Source: Peptococcaceae bacterium BRH_c4b | GTDB taxonomy: Bacteria > Bacillota > Desulfotomaculia > Desulfotomaculales > Desulfocucumaceae | DNA: 64,000 nucleotides | Direction of reading: 5' to 3' | NCBI GenBank assembly: GCA_000961595.1 | Contig: LADO01000017.1 | Span: forward strand, 1 to 64,000 | Shown: one piece after another, positions 28,242-37,192 of the stretch | Layout of the letters: every line of letters begins with the position of its first letter | Position numbering within the stretch: the first letter of the stretch is position 1 | Translations under genes and position numbers: made by a program | Notes under the pieces: model-generated | Database searches by the model: none | What the model was told of the DNA's origin: nothing | What the model saw: the letters and a program-made list of their open reading frames with translations, nothing else

Positions 28242-29948
28242 TTATTCTGTAGTGACGAAACTTTGTGGTGGCAAGCCCAGTTCCCAGGATTTTAGAACCC
28301 TTCTCATAAGTTTACCGCTTCTTGTTCTGGGTAGGCTGGTACACATTTCTACTTCACGGGGCACCAGTCTGGGACCGAGTTTTTTTTCGATGAAATTGCA
28401 CAATTCCCCGCGCAATTCATCTGACCAGATGTAGTTACTGTTTAACACTATATAAGCCTTGATAATTTCACCGTGCAGGGGGTCCGGTTTGCCGATAACT
28501 CCGGCTTCGTCAACTGCCGGGTGTTCCACCAGCTTGCTTTCTATTTCGTATGGGCCCACCCTTTCGCTGTCGATTTTGATTACGTCGTCAATACGCCCCT
28601 GGAACCAGATATAGCCTTCCCTGTCTCTGTATGCTAAATCACCGGTTAGATACCAGGGGGGAAGTCTGAAGTATTCACGGTATTTTTCTTTGTCTTTCCA
28701 TATTCCTGTCATCACAGCTGGCCATCCGGATTTTATGGCCAGCTGTCCCACGGCGAAAGGCGGTAGCTCCGCCCCGCTTTCATCTATAATAGCTGCGTAA
28801 ATACCCGGAAACGCCTTACCGATGGAACCTGGCTTTAACGGCAGACAGGAGAAATTGGCTATCATCAGGGCACCGGTTTCGGTCATCCACCAGCTGTCAT
28901 GAACCGTCAGGTTAAACTTTTTCATGCTCCAGCGATTGATGATGGGGTTAAGGGGCTCTCCCACGCTGATTATTTTTCTCAGTGTTCCAGGCTGAAAATC
29001 TTCCCAGGCGGAACAATCTGCATTCATTAAATTTCTAAGCAGGCTGGGGGTGGTGTACCATATGGTAACCTTGTTGTCCTTTAGCAGTCTGTAACAGTTT
29101 TGGGCGTTGGGGGACTCCTTGCAGACAACGATGCAAACTCCGTTGAGCAAAGGCGCCCAGACACCGTATGAAATTCCAGTAATCCAACCAGGGTCGGCGG
29201 TGCACCAGTATACATCCTCATCCCTGAAATCCAGCACCCAGCGGCCGGTTTGGAAGTATTGGGGCGCTCCTGCGTGGGTGTGGATGACACCTTTGGGGTT
29301 TCCTGTAGAGCCCGAGGTGTAAAGTAAAAGCATGGGGTCCTGCCCCTCCATCCACTCCGTCACGGGTGTTGAGGGGGCGTTGTCTACCAGGCTGCACCAG
29401 TTGTATTCAGCATCGTAAGAGTCCGTGGTTACCACCATACGGATTGAATTTATTTCATCGTCCGCGATGCGCTGCCGCAGGGTATTTGTGGTAATTACCA
29501 TAACCGGCTCACTGTCGGCAAGGAAAGTCGTAACCGAATCTTTCATGTATTTGCAGTGCAGCGGGACGGCGATGGCGCCTATTTTTACCACTGCCAGCAG
29601 GCTGATATAGAATTCCGGGCAGGGTGGCATGAATAGGGCTATCCGCTCTCCTTTTTTTATACCCAGATCTTTTAAAGCATTGGCAAATTTATTGGTTAGC
29701 AGTTCTATGTCCTTATAAGAGTAGCATTTGCGCATGGAGCTGTTGTCATAGATTAGGGCCGTCCGGTGGCCCCTTCCCCCCAAAACGTGCCTTTCAATAC
29801 AGGAATAGGCGATATTAACCCGGCCCGCCCGGTCCCATCCTATTTCGTCTTCCGCGTCTTCCCACCGAAAGGTGGCATAAGCGTGGTCATAATCATTTAA
29901 ATTCTGTTTTGCCGGTGGTTTGGAATCATATGGGAAATCCGTGTTCAT
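28242..29948 (-). CDS. Acyl-CoA synthetase, AMP-forming (short/medium-chain type)
   Basis: 568 residues, shorter than Acs because it lacks most of the N-terminal Acs domain. Adenylation motifs: [30 protein letters not shown]-terminal PRTRSGKLMRRVLKSW. The tryptophan pair in the carboxylate pocket (DSWW) matches the acetate/propionate type, so it may be a second acetate- or propionate-CoA ligase. It is 42 bases from the IclR gene, same strand, so they are probably one operon. Confidence 0.88.
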   Translation of the reverse strand: MNTDFPYDSKPPAKQNLNDYDHAYATFRWEDAEDEIGWDRAGRVNIAYSCIERHVLGGRGHRTALIYDNSSMRKCYSYKDIELLTNKFANALKDLGIKKGERIALFMPPCPEFYISLLAVVKIGAIAVPLHCKYMKDSVTTFLADSEPVMVITTNTLRQRIADDEINSIRMVVTTDSYDAEYNWCSLVDNAPSTPVTEWMEGQDPMLLLYTSGSTGNPKGVIHTHAGAPQYFQTGRWVLDFRDEDVYWCTADPGWITGISYGVWAPLLNGVCIVVCKESPNAQNCYRLLKDNKVTIWYTTPSLLRNLMNADCSAWEDFQPGTLRKIISVGEPLNPIINRWSMKKFNLTVHDSWWMTETGALMIANFSCLPLKPGSIGKAFPGIYAAIIDESGAELPPFAVGQLAIKSGWPAVMTGIWKDKEKYREYFRLPPWYLTGDLAYRDREGYIWFQGRIDDVIKIDSERVGPYEIESKLVEHPAVDEAGVIGKPDPLHGEIIKAYIVLNSNYIWSDELRGELCNFIEKKLGPRLVPREVEMCTSLPRTRSGKLMRRVLKSWELGLPPQSFVTTE

Positions 29949-29990
29949 CCGGCGTTCCCCTCCTGTGTTATATGATTATAGGTTTCTTGA

Positions 29991-30788
29991 TCATCTGTTC
30001 GCTGGATTGTTGAGCAAGTCCTTGCGGTAGCCCAGCTGTGCCGATATGGACATACACGCTTCCTTGAGCACATTAACCAGCCGGTAAATCCTCTCCAGAG
30101 ATAGTCTGGAACTGGGTCCGGTGATACTCAGGGCGGCAATTACACTGCCGCTGTGGTTGTACACCGGGGCGGCAATAGAGCGCACGCCTTCTGCCATTTC
30201 TTCGGCGTTAACGGCAAATCCCTGCTTGTTGATTTTATTTAGATGAGCAATCATCTGATCTATGTTGGTTATGGTATTTGCCGTGTACTTTTTCATTTCC
30301 TGGTTGCCCAGCAGTTCTTTGATACCCTGCTCGGGAAGCGTGGCCAGCAGTACTTTCCCTTCCGCCGTACAATGGATTTCTCCCCTCCAATCAAGGTTAA
30401 CCGTAACGACTTCCGGAGAATGATCCCGCTCAACAAACAAGACTTCGCCTCTGTCCAGAACGGCCAGTTGTACAGTTTCCCTCGATATCTCAACCAATTC
30501 TTGCATAAACGGCGTTGCTACCTTGCGAAAGTCCAGGTTGTTAAGCGTTTTAAGTCCCAGGTAAATTATTTTGTTGCCCAGTTTGTACCGTTCCGTATGT
30601 GGATCTTTTTCCGCAAAACCGTATGCTTGCAGGGTGGATACTATTCTGTGTACAGTACTTTTATGAAGCTTAAGTATCTGACCCAGTTCCGTGCAGCCGA
30701 AGCCCTGGGGCTGCCTGGCCAGTGCTTCCAATATGATTAACGCTCGCTCCACCGAATGTACTGGATTTTCTGGCGGGTGTTCAGCCAT
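29991..30788 (-). CDS. IclR family transcriptional regulator
   Basis: 265 residues. The N-terminal winged HTH (about 10-75) has SVERALIILEALARQPQGFG and LHKSTVHRIVSTLQAYGF. The C-terminal GAF-like effector domain (about 85-255) includes the conserved SIAAPVYNHSGSVIAALSI. IclR proteins sense small organic acids or aromatics. As the first gene before two acyl-CoA synthetases and a carboxylate transporter, it is the likely regulator of this acid-activation block. SD AAAGGAGG. Confidence 0.92.
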   Translation of the reverse strand: MAEHPPENPVHSVERALIILEALARQPQGFGCTELGQILKLHKSTVHRIVSTLQAYGFAEKDPHTERYKLGNKIIYLGLKTLNNLDFRKVATPFMQELVEISRETVQLAVLDRGEVLFVERDHSPEVVTVNLDWRGEIHCTAEGKVLLATLPEQGIKELLGNQEMKKYTANTITNIDQMIAHLNKINKQGFAVNAEEMAEGVRSIAAPVYNHSGSVIAALSITGPSSRLSLERIYRLVNVLKEACMSISAQLGYRKDLLNNPANR

Positions 30789-30819
30789 TGGCGAGCCTCC
30801 TTTAATAAGAACCTATAAA

Positions 30820-31010
30820 CCAGGAGTCAGGAGTCAGGAGTCAGAATGAAGAAACCGGCAAAAACAACAGAAGTCAGCATGAGAGAACGGTTGATCGTCT
30901 CGAGGTATTTAAAAGTCTAATGTCAAAAGTCGAAGGTCTAGAGTCAATGAAAGCTGGAAACCTTAGGCTTTGGACTTTAAAAGATTCTGACTACTGACTA
31001 CTGAATTCTG
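30820..31010. repeat. TCAGTAGTC-family repeat, long copy 4
   Basis: Starts with GGAGTCAGGAGTCAGGAGTCAG (tandem GGAGTCA) and ends GATTCTGACTACTGACTACTG with GAATTCTGAATACC. The centre contains a nested AAAAGTC/GACTTTT-type stem (AAAGTCTAATGTCAAAAGTCG... TGGACTTTAAAAG). It fills most of the 475-base gap between the divergent iclR and jetA genes. From 31011 to 31263 I see only a CCAATTACCAAT direct repeat near 31170-31205 and the jetA leader. Confidence 0.8.
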
Positions 31011-31263
31011 AATACCTGATATTAATATACCTTTAGTTTTCTGGCAATGGCAAAGAAACCTGCCCGAAAGGATGCTTTTGCGGCCTGAGTTGTTGTACAC
31101 GGGTACTGCCAGCATGCACTATAGTTCCCAATGACTTTCAGCACTTTTTAGCATTGCCCTCTTCTAATTTTCCAATTACCAATATCAAATATCCAATTAC
31201 CAATTGGCGAAGGGTGTGTTATTTATATATAATGAATGGGAGAACAGGCGAAAGTGAGTAAAA

Positions 31264-32670
31264 ATGCAATTTTTTGATCTGGTGCCGGAAAAACTATTCT
31301 CCGTACTTACATCCAAAAACAAGGATATATACCTGGAAGCCCTTTTTGTCATACATAGGTATTACCATCAGGAATTGCTCATGCGCAAGGCCGATTTGAT
31401 AGCAATGTTTATTCATCATCTGGAGGACAGAATGATGGATCTTAGCGAAGAGATAGGGGACGAGCCCATCGGGGGAAAAAACCTGTCCGGCCGTGCTCAT
31501 TTTTTGTTGCGCAAATTAATCGGCTCCGGCTGGCTGGAGAAGGAATACCACCCCAATTCATTTGAGGAATACCTGGTGGTGCCGGATTATGCGGCAGACA
31601 TACTCAGCGTTTTATACGGGATAACGGATGACAGCCCGGGTGAATACAATTCGCTGGTATATTCAACATATTCCTGCCTTAATACCGCCGATGCCGAACG
31701 GGATGATTTTATGCTGGAAGCCTTGCTGCAGTCCCACGGGGCCACGGTAAAGCTGAGGGAAAACCTGCGCCGGCTGTACAACAATATGCGCCGTTATTAC
31801 CAGCGATTGCAGGACAAAGAGGAGATCAGGGAGATCATGAAAGAGCATTTTGACAATTATCAGGTGCTCGTACTGGACAGGATTTATCACCCTCTGAAAA
31901 CATTTGACAGCATCCCCCGGTACAAGACCAGGATTTTGCGTATATTGCGCAACTGGTTGACTGATGTAAGGGTTATTGAAAAAATTTCCGCCCTGATGGT
32001 AAGGAAGGGCTACCGTGCCGTCCCCGAAGAAGCCAGGGCCGATGTTGTAAGGATACTGGGTGAAATTATAGACATCTATGAAAATATCGAAAATCTGCTC
32101 AGGGAAATTGATAAAAAGAACACCAGTTACACCAGGGCTTCGGTGGAGAGAACACGGTACCTGCTCAACACCGACCGTGATGCCCGGGGCAAACTGGTGG
32201 AGGTGCTAAAAGGACTACCTGGCCTTAAGCAAAGTCTACCTGCCGGAACCGAAAGTTTGTTGCAGGAAGGCCTCAACATTTTCAGGCAGCAATTTATAGA
32301 CGAATATTCACTTTACCGGGAGCGCCAAAGAAAAACTGCCGGTGAAGCCCAACCCCTGGCGGTTACCCCGCCCGGACGCCGCAAGGAGATGGAGAGTGAA
32401 TTTAATCGCTTTGAGCAACGCTTGCGGGATAGTCTTACCCACAAGAAAATAGTACAATTTATAAGCGCCTACCTGCAGGAGAGGGAGACGGTAACCAGTG
32501 AGGAATTACAGTTGGAGGAAACGGAGGATTTTGTGAAGCTCATTATGGCTGTACTGAAAAATAATGAAGAGGACATCCCTTATCAGGTCCGGTTTCTGGA
32601 CGGGTACGTTTTTGTAAACGGTTACCGCATACCGGACATGGTTTTCTCTGTCAAAGGGGTGGTTCGTTAA
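31264..32670 (+). CDS. Wadjet JetA / MksF-like kleisin subunit
   Basis: 468 residues resembling the type II Wadjet JetA family (DUF5716). Its N-terminal winged-helix region has FDLVPEKLFSVLTSKNKDIYLE; a long helical middle (about 160-330) and a C-terminal domain end VNGYRIPDMVFSV. Kleisins of this type bridge the heads of an SMC dimer, as MukF does with MukB. The next gene begins directly after its stop, so the three genes form a tight operon. Assignment is from memory of family sequence and from the jetB and jetC neighbours. Confidence 0.8.
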   Translation: MQFFDLVPEKLFSVLTSKNKDIYLEALFVIHRYYHQELLMRKADLIAMFIHHLEDRMMDLSEEIGDEPIGGKNLSGRAHFLLRKLIGSGWLEKEYHPNSFEEYLVVPDYAADILSVLYGITDDSPGEYNSLVYSTYSCLNTADAERDDFMLEALLQSHGATVKLRENLRRLYNNMRRYYQRLQDKEEIREIMKEHFDNYQVLVLDRIYHPLKTFDSIPRYKTRILRILRNWLTDVRVIEKISALMVRKGYRAVPEEARADVVRILGEIIDIYENIENLLREIDKKNTSYTRASVERTRYLLNTDRDARGKLVEVLKGLPGLKQSLPAGTESLLQEGLNIFRQQFIDEYSLYRERQRKTAGEAQPLAVTPPGRRKEMESEFNRFEQRLRDSLTHKKIVQFISAYLQERETVTSEELQLEETEDFVKLIMAVLKNNEEDIPYQVRFLDGYVFVNGYRIPDMVFSVKGVVR

Positions 32671-33321
32671 ATGTGGTACAAGGACTGGGCATTGCTTACC
32701 GCCGAGGAGAGGGAGCATTTTTCCAGGATTATCAATATACTGCTGGCTAAAACGTTTATGCTGAGAGACCGGCTTGAGCACAGGGAAAAATCCCTGGCGG
32801 CGGACAGGGATTTCCGTTTTATAGAAAGGCAATATCACCTTTTCAGGGATTACCTGGCGGTGGCAGGGTGGGAGCTTACGCTGGAAACGGACTACGGGGT
32901 GGCCTGGGTTTCCAATCCTGCCGGTTTCAGTCGCCGGCAGCTGGACAAGGTTACCACTTATTTTCTGTATGTTCTGCGTTTGATTTACGAGGAAGAGCGG
33001 GAAAAACTGTCCATTCGCAAGGAAGTCATCACCACGGTGATGGAGGTTGTGCAAAAACTGGGCTACCTTGGGCTGATTGACCGCCGGATAACGGATACCC
33101 TGCTGGCGGATAGTTTTGCGATCTTAAAGGATTTTAATATTATTGATAAACTGGACGGAAGCTGGACCGACCCGGAGGCCAGAATATTGATTTATCCCAC
33201 CATACTCTTTGTAATCAGTAACGAAAGAATTAATTTTCTGTACCGGAATCTCTGCGGGGAAAATGGTGCGGGTAATTATGCCGGTAACGGCAATACCCAA
33301 AAGGGGGAACAAGGGGATTGA
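32671..33321 (+). CDS. Wadjet JetB / MksE-like subunit
   Basis: 216 residues, the size of JetB/MksE (DUF6063/DUF4194-like) proteins. It has winged-helix segments: FSRIINILLAKTFMLRDRLE; FIERQYHLFRDYLAVAGWEL; and a helical C-terminal half. These proteins bind the kleisin and DNA in the MukE position. Its ATG follows the JetA stop directly, and its own stop overlaps the start of jetC by four bases (TTGA), which shows translational coupling throughout. Confidence 0.78.
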   Translation: MWYKDWALLTAEEREHFSRIINILLAKTFMLRDRLEHREKSLAADRDFRFIERQYHLFRDYLAVAGWELTLETDYGVAWVSNPAGFSRRQLDKVTTYFLYVLRLIYEEEREKLSIRKEVITTVMEVVQKLGYLGLIDRRITDTLLADSFAILKDFNIIDKLDGSWTDPEARILIYPTILFVISNERINFLYRNLCGENGAGNYAGNGNTQKGEQGD

Positions 33322-36300
33322 AGCTCCTGAAAAAACTGTTGTTAATCAACTGGCATTATTTCAGATATCAATTGGTAGATTTTGACAGAATTAATTTTTT
33401 AACCGGGGTTAACGCATCGGGCAAGTCCACACTCATCGACGCTTTGCAATTGCTTATGCTGGGCGACACCGCCGGCAATTTTTTCAACAAGGCGGCCAAT
33501 GAGAAATCCAGGCGCAATTTGAAGGGATATTTACGGGGGGAAGTGGCGGAGAATGAAGAAAAGGGTCTGGTTTATATCCGCTCGGGCAATTTCACCAGCT
33601 ACATAGTGGGTGAGTTCGAAGATACCGTAAAGGAAAGGCGGTTTTGCCTGGGGGTAGTATTTGACTGCAATGCCGCCGGCGACTACAACCACCGTTTTTT
33701 TTCCCTGGAACATGCCATGCCGGACAATCATTTTCTTAACCACAGGACGCCTTTTTCCACAGAATCTTTGAAGGCGTTCCTGCACGAAAATTATGGCCGG
33801 CAAGCAGTTGATTTTTTTGATTCCAACCAGAGGTACAGGGAAGTGCTGAGGGGCCGCATGGGCAATCTTAATGAAAAATTCTTCCGTCTGTTCCGGAAGG
33901 CGGTACCCTTTTCCCCGATCATGGATATCAAGGGCTTTATCAGTGAATTTGTATGCGATGTTGGCGGCAGGCTGGATGTAGAGGATATGCTGGAGAACAT
34001 CCGTCATTACAAACAGCTGGAAGGCGAACTGGAGACTATCAAAAAGAGGATAAATGCGCTGGAGGACATTAACGGCTGCCATCTAACCTATGCAGGGGAA
34101 AAAATGCGTCTCACCACGCAGCAATATATTATCGCCAGAGCCGGACTGGAGCAGACAGGCAATGAGATTAAAGCCCTGTACGGGGAGGCTGATAAAGCTA
34201 CACAAAAAATCAATAAAGCAGACCAGGAACTGGCGGGAGCTGATACAGCCATTAATGAGCTGGAAGTAAAAAGAAGCGGATTTATTGATGAAAGGAACGC
34301 TTCTGACGTTACAGGCCTGGAACGCCGCTTGAAAGACGAAAAGGACAGGCTTCAACTGCAGGTGGACATGCGCTTGAAAAATCGGGAGCGCATAAATAGA
34401 ATCCTTGTCGACATGTCCGCCGTCTGGGGCAGTCTTGTCAAGCAATTGGAAGATGCCGGTGCGGATCGCCCGGACTTGTCTGCTCTGATTCCCGGGCTTA
34501 AATTTATCCGCAGGGCGGCCGGTGACGCCGGGCTGCTTGCCAGAGAAGAACTGAAGGCGGTCAGTGGCGCCATGAGGGATTTCCGCAGGGAACTGGCGGA
34601 TGTCTTTGCTGATGCCAGGGAAGAACTATCCAGGACAGTAAATAGAATAAAACAGATTGAAAATGAAATCAGGGAACTGGAAAGGGGTATAAAACCTTAT
34701 ACCAGGCAGTTAAACGGCCTGAGCGCGGCCATTGCTGCGGAAATCCGGAAAATCTCAGGGCGGGACATAATGCCCCGGGTATTCGCCGATTTAATGGAAA
34801 TAAGGGATGAGCAGTGGCGTAACGCTATTGAGGGGTATTTGCATACCCAGAAATTTTATTTGCTGTTAGACCCGGATTTTTTCCTGCCGGCCCTCGATGT
34901 TTATGACCGGCTTAAATTTCAAAGGGAATTCTATGATCTGGGCATTGTGGACGTGGCTAAAATTTTGTCCAGGAACCCGGTGGTACTGCCGGGAAGCCTG
35001 GCTGAAGAAATTATTACTACTGACGGCTCCGCCCGGGTTTATGCCGACTTTTTGCTGGGGCGGGTTATAAAGTGCGGGACGGCTGAAGAGTTGCGCAGTT
35101 ACGAAACGGCTATTACCCCCACCGGAATGCTATACCAGAGATTTGTGGTCCGCCAGATTAATCCCTCCCGTTACCGGCAGCCGTATATCGGCCGGGGGGC
35201 TGTGGCTGAGCATATCAGATTAAAGACTGAAGAGGCGGCTGCTTTAAAAAGGAAACTGCTGCATTTTCAGCCCCGGCATGATTTATACAGCCGCCTGAGG
35301 GAAATACAGGGATTAAGCGATAACGATGTCAACAACCTGCTGGAATGGGCCGCCTCACTGTCAGACCTGCAGGAACTCCAGCAAAGGCTGCAGGAAAGCA
35401 TAAACAGGTACGGCAGCCTGGATTTGGACTACCTGCACCGCCTGGACGGGGAAATAGAAGCTATCGTGTTGCAGATTAGGGATAAAAATAAACTCAGGGA
35501 CTCCCTGATCAGGGAAAAGGGCAGGGCGGAGAACCGCCTGGAGAGCATTAACGGGGACTTGGCCCCGCGCCTTGAGGAACAGTGCCTGCAGAAACAGATT
35601 GAAATCGACAAAATGTTCCACCGGGAGTGGCGGGAGGAAAACGGCGAACCCGATTTCACAGAAGCGTTAAATAGGATCAGCGGACTGGGTGAGATTGTAG
35701 ATTATTATGTAGGCCAGCTTGAAGAAACCTCCAGGGTCGCAGGATTGCACCGGGACGAACTGCTCCGGTTAAGGAGCAATTACAACCGCGATTATAAATC
35801 TTCCCTGGACATCAGCCGGGAGCATAACCAGGACTGGGAAAATGAAGCGGTCCGGCTGAAGGAGACAAGGCTTACCACCTATGAGCACAAAATTAAAAAG
35901 GCCAGGGAGAAAGCCCAGCTGCAGTTCCAGGAGGATTTTGTCAGTAAATTAAGGGAAAACATTGAAACAGTGGAAAGGCAGCTTTTTGAACTGAACATAG
36001 CCCTGAAAGATGTCCCCTTCGGGCACGACCGCTACCGCTTCAGCGTAGTTCCGAACAGGCAGTACCAGAGGTATTATGACATGGTAATGAGCGATTTACT
36101 GATTCAGGGCCATAATGTCTTTTCCGGGGAATTCCAGTCTAGATACCGGGATGTGGTGGATGAGCTTTTTCGCCAGCTAGTTGATGCCGAAAACGGCGAG
36201 CTTTCCCCGGAAAAGCGTGTGGAAATGGAGAGAAACCTGGAGCATTTTACGGATTTCCGGACTTACCTCGATTTCGATTTAATAGTATCCGATGGTGAAG

Positions 36301-36662
36301 GGAATGAATCCCGCCTTTCGAGGATGATCAGTAAAAAATCCGGTGGTGAAACCCAGACTCCCTTTTATATATCGGTACTGGCCTCTTTTCTGCAAATATA
36401 CAGGCTGAAACAGCAGGGGTTCAACAACACCCTGCGGCTTATCGTTTTTGACGAGGCCTATAGCAAAATGGACCACCAGAGGATCAAGGAGAGCATAAGG
36501 CTAATCAGGGATTTAGACCTGCAGGTGATTATATCCGCACCCACGGAAAAAATAGCTGACATAGCGCCCCTGGTGGATCGTAATTTGTGTGTAACCAGGG
36601 TGGATGGGGAGACCTTCGCCAGGGCTTTCGATCCCAGAAAACTAAATGAAGAAAGAGCCTGA
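33318..36662 (+). CDS. Wadjet JetC / MksB-like SMC ATPase
   Basis: 1114 residues with SMC/MukB layout. Walker A is GVNASGKST at residues 30-38. Coiled-coil arms span about 250-480 and 640-960 around a hinge-like centre (about 480-640). The ABC signature is KKSGGETQ (about 1015) and Walker B is LIVFDEAYSKMD (about 1045). Such ATPases load on and extrude DNA loops; in Wadjet this detects small circular plasmids, which JetD then cuts. TTG 33318 is taken as start because it gives MKLLKKLLLINWHYF at the usual SMC N terminus. The gene ends inside a terminator hairpin and no jetD follows. Confidence 0.88.
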   Translation: MKLLKKLLLINWHYFRYQLVDFDRINFLTGVNASGKSTLIDALQLLMLGDTAGNFFNKAANEKSRRNLKGYLRGEVAENEEKGLVYIRSGNFTSYIVGEFEDTVKERRFCLGVVFDCNAAGDYNHRFFSLEHAMPDNHFLNHRTPFSTESLKAFLHENYGRQAVDFFDSNQRYREVLRGRMGNLNEKFFRLFRKAVPFSPIMDIKGFISEFVCDVGGRLDVEDMLENIRHYKQLEGELETIKKRINALEDINGCHLTYAGEKMRLTTQQYIIARAGLEQTGNEIKALYGEADKATQKINKADQELAGADTAINELEVKRSGFIDERNASDVTGLERRLKDEKDRLQLQVDMRLKNRERINRILVDMSAVWGSLVKQLEDAGADRPDLSALIPGLKFIRRAAGDAGLLAREELKAVSGAMRDFRRELADVFADAREELSRTVNRIKQIENEIRELERGIKPYTRQLNGLSAAIAAEIRKISGRDIMPRVFADLMEIRDEQWRNAIEGYLHTQKFYLLLDPDFFLPALDVYDRLKFQREFYDLGIVDVAKILSRNPVVLPGSLAEEIITTDGSARVYADFLLGRVIKCGTAEELRSYETAITPTGMLYQRFVVRQINPSRYRQPYIGRGAVAEHIRLKTEEAAALKRKLLHFQPRHDLYSRLREIQGLSDNDVNNLLEWAASLSDLQELQQRLQESINRYGSLDLDYLHRLDGEIEAIVLQIRDKNKLRDSLIREKGRAENRLESINGDLAPRLEEQCLQKQIEIDKMFHREWREENGEPDFTEALNRISGLGEIVDYYVGQLEETSRVAGLHRDELLRLRSNYNRDYKSSLDISREHNQDWENEAVRLKETRLTTYEHKIKKAREKAQLQFQEDFVSKLRENIETVERQLFELNIALKDVPFGHDRYRFSVVPNRQYQRYYDMVMSDLLIQGHNVFSGEFQSRYRDVVDELFRQLVDAENGELSPEKRVEMERNLEHFTDFRTYLDFDLIVSDGEGNESRLSRMISKKSGGETQTPFYISVLASFLQIYRLKQQGFNNTLRLIVFDEAYSKMDHQRIKESIRLIRDLDLQVIISAPTEKIADIAPLVDRNLCVTRVDGETFARAFDPRKLNEERA

Positions 36663-36683
36663 GCCAGGAAGGCTCTTTTTTTT
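36654..36683 (+). terminator. Terminator embedded in the jetC stop
   Basis: AGAGCCT (36654-36660) and AGGCTCT (36670-36676) form a stem followed by eight T residues. It includes the last codons of jetC, so transcription ends there. Confidence 0.88.
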
Positions 36684-36705
36684 GGGGAAAACATTCCTTA
36701 AATTA

Positions 36706-36771
36706 GGGGACATTCCTTCTCTGATTTGTTAAGAAGAAAGGGATATAGCGAACCCAAGAAGGTGTGTCCCC
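36706..36771. repeat. GGGGACATTCC repeat with GAACCC centre
   Basis: Begins GGGGACATTCCTTCTCTGA and ends GAACCCAAGAAGGTGTGTCCCC. The first of several elements filling the 530 bases between jetC and the phosphate transporter. Confidence 0.75.
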
Positions 36772-36871
36772 TTTCCTATTACTATTTTTCCTGAAAATAT
36801 CTATATTAACAATAAAATATGATCGGTCATAATTATTTCCTTGTTCACCGTAACCCCCAAAAGCATTATAA

Positions 36872-36888
36872 TGTTAAGAATATGTTAA
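36872..36888 (-). promoter_or_regulatory. Possible PhoP box (two TTAACA repeats, 11-bp period)
   Basis: TGTTAA at 36872-36877 and 36883-36888 read on the minus strand as TTAACA-N5-TTAACA, the arrangement of Bacillus PhoP boxes. Another TTAACA lies at 36806-36811. It is 300 bases upstream of a Na/Pi transporter gene, with a repeat element between. The local sequence is AT-rich, so chance is possible. Confidence 0.35.
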
Positions 36889-36966
36889 TAAAGCAGTCTC
36901 AAGATTCTTTTCAAATCGACATTATGCTTGTACAATTAATAATGATTGTAAAAAAATGAACTATCT

Positions 36967-37159
36967 ATCTCGCTAACAGCCTGTACGATCACGTCCTTGA
37001 AGGTCGGGGATCAACAGGCTGTATAGCTCGTTTAGTTGGGGACATTCCTCTGACCCTAGATCCAGACTCCAAAGAGAGGTGTGTCCCCATACCTTGATGT
37101 TCGCTCTAAGGGTTCGGTAGGGGAATAACCCCTTCCGAACCCAAGGCTCACTTATATTC
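36967..37159. repeat. Composite three-hairpin repeat, copy B (193 bp)
   Basis: Runs from ATCTCGCTAACAGCCTGTA to GGCTCACTTATATTC, aligned throughout with 22445-22634. The unit GGGGACATTCCT...GTGTGTCCCC is at 37038-37088. The third hairpin (37110-37142) is the exact reverse complement of the one in copy A, while its flanks are in the same orientation. Confidence 0.9.
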
Positions 37160-37192
37160 GACTGATAAGCACAGCAGGAAGAGGTGATCAAG

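Noticed and set aside
36684-37192. A jetD gene downstream of jetC
   Set aside because: Looked for in all frames; the region is a terminator and repeats only.
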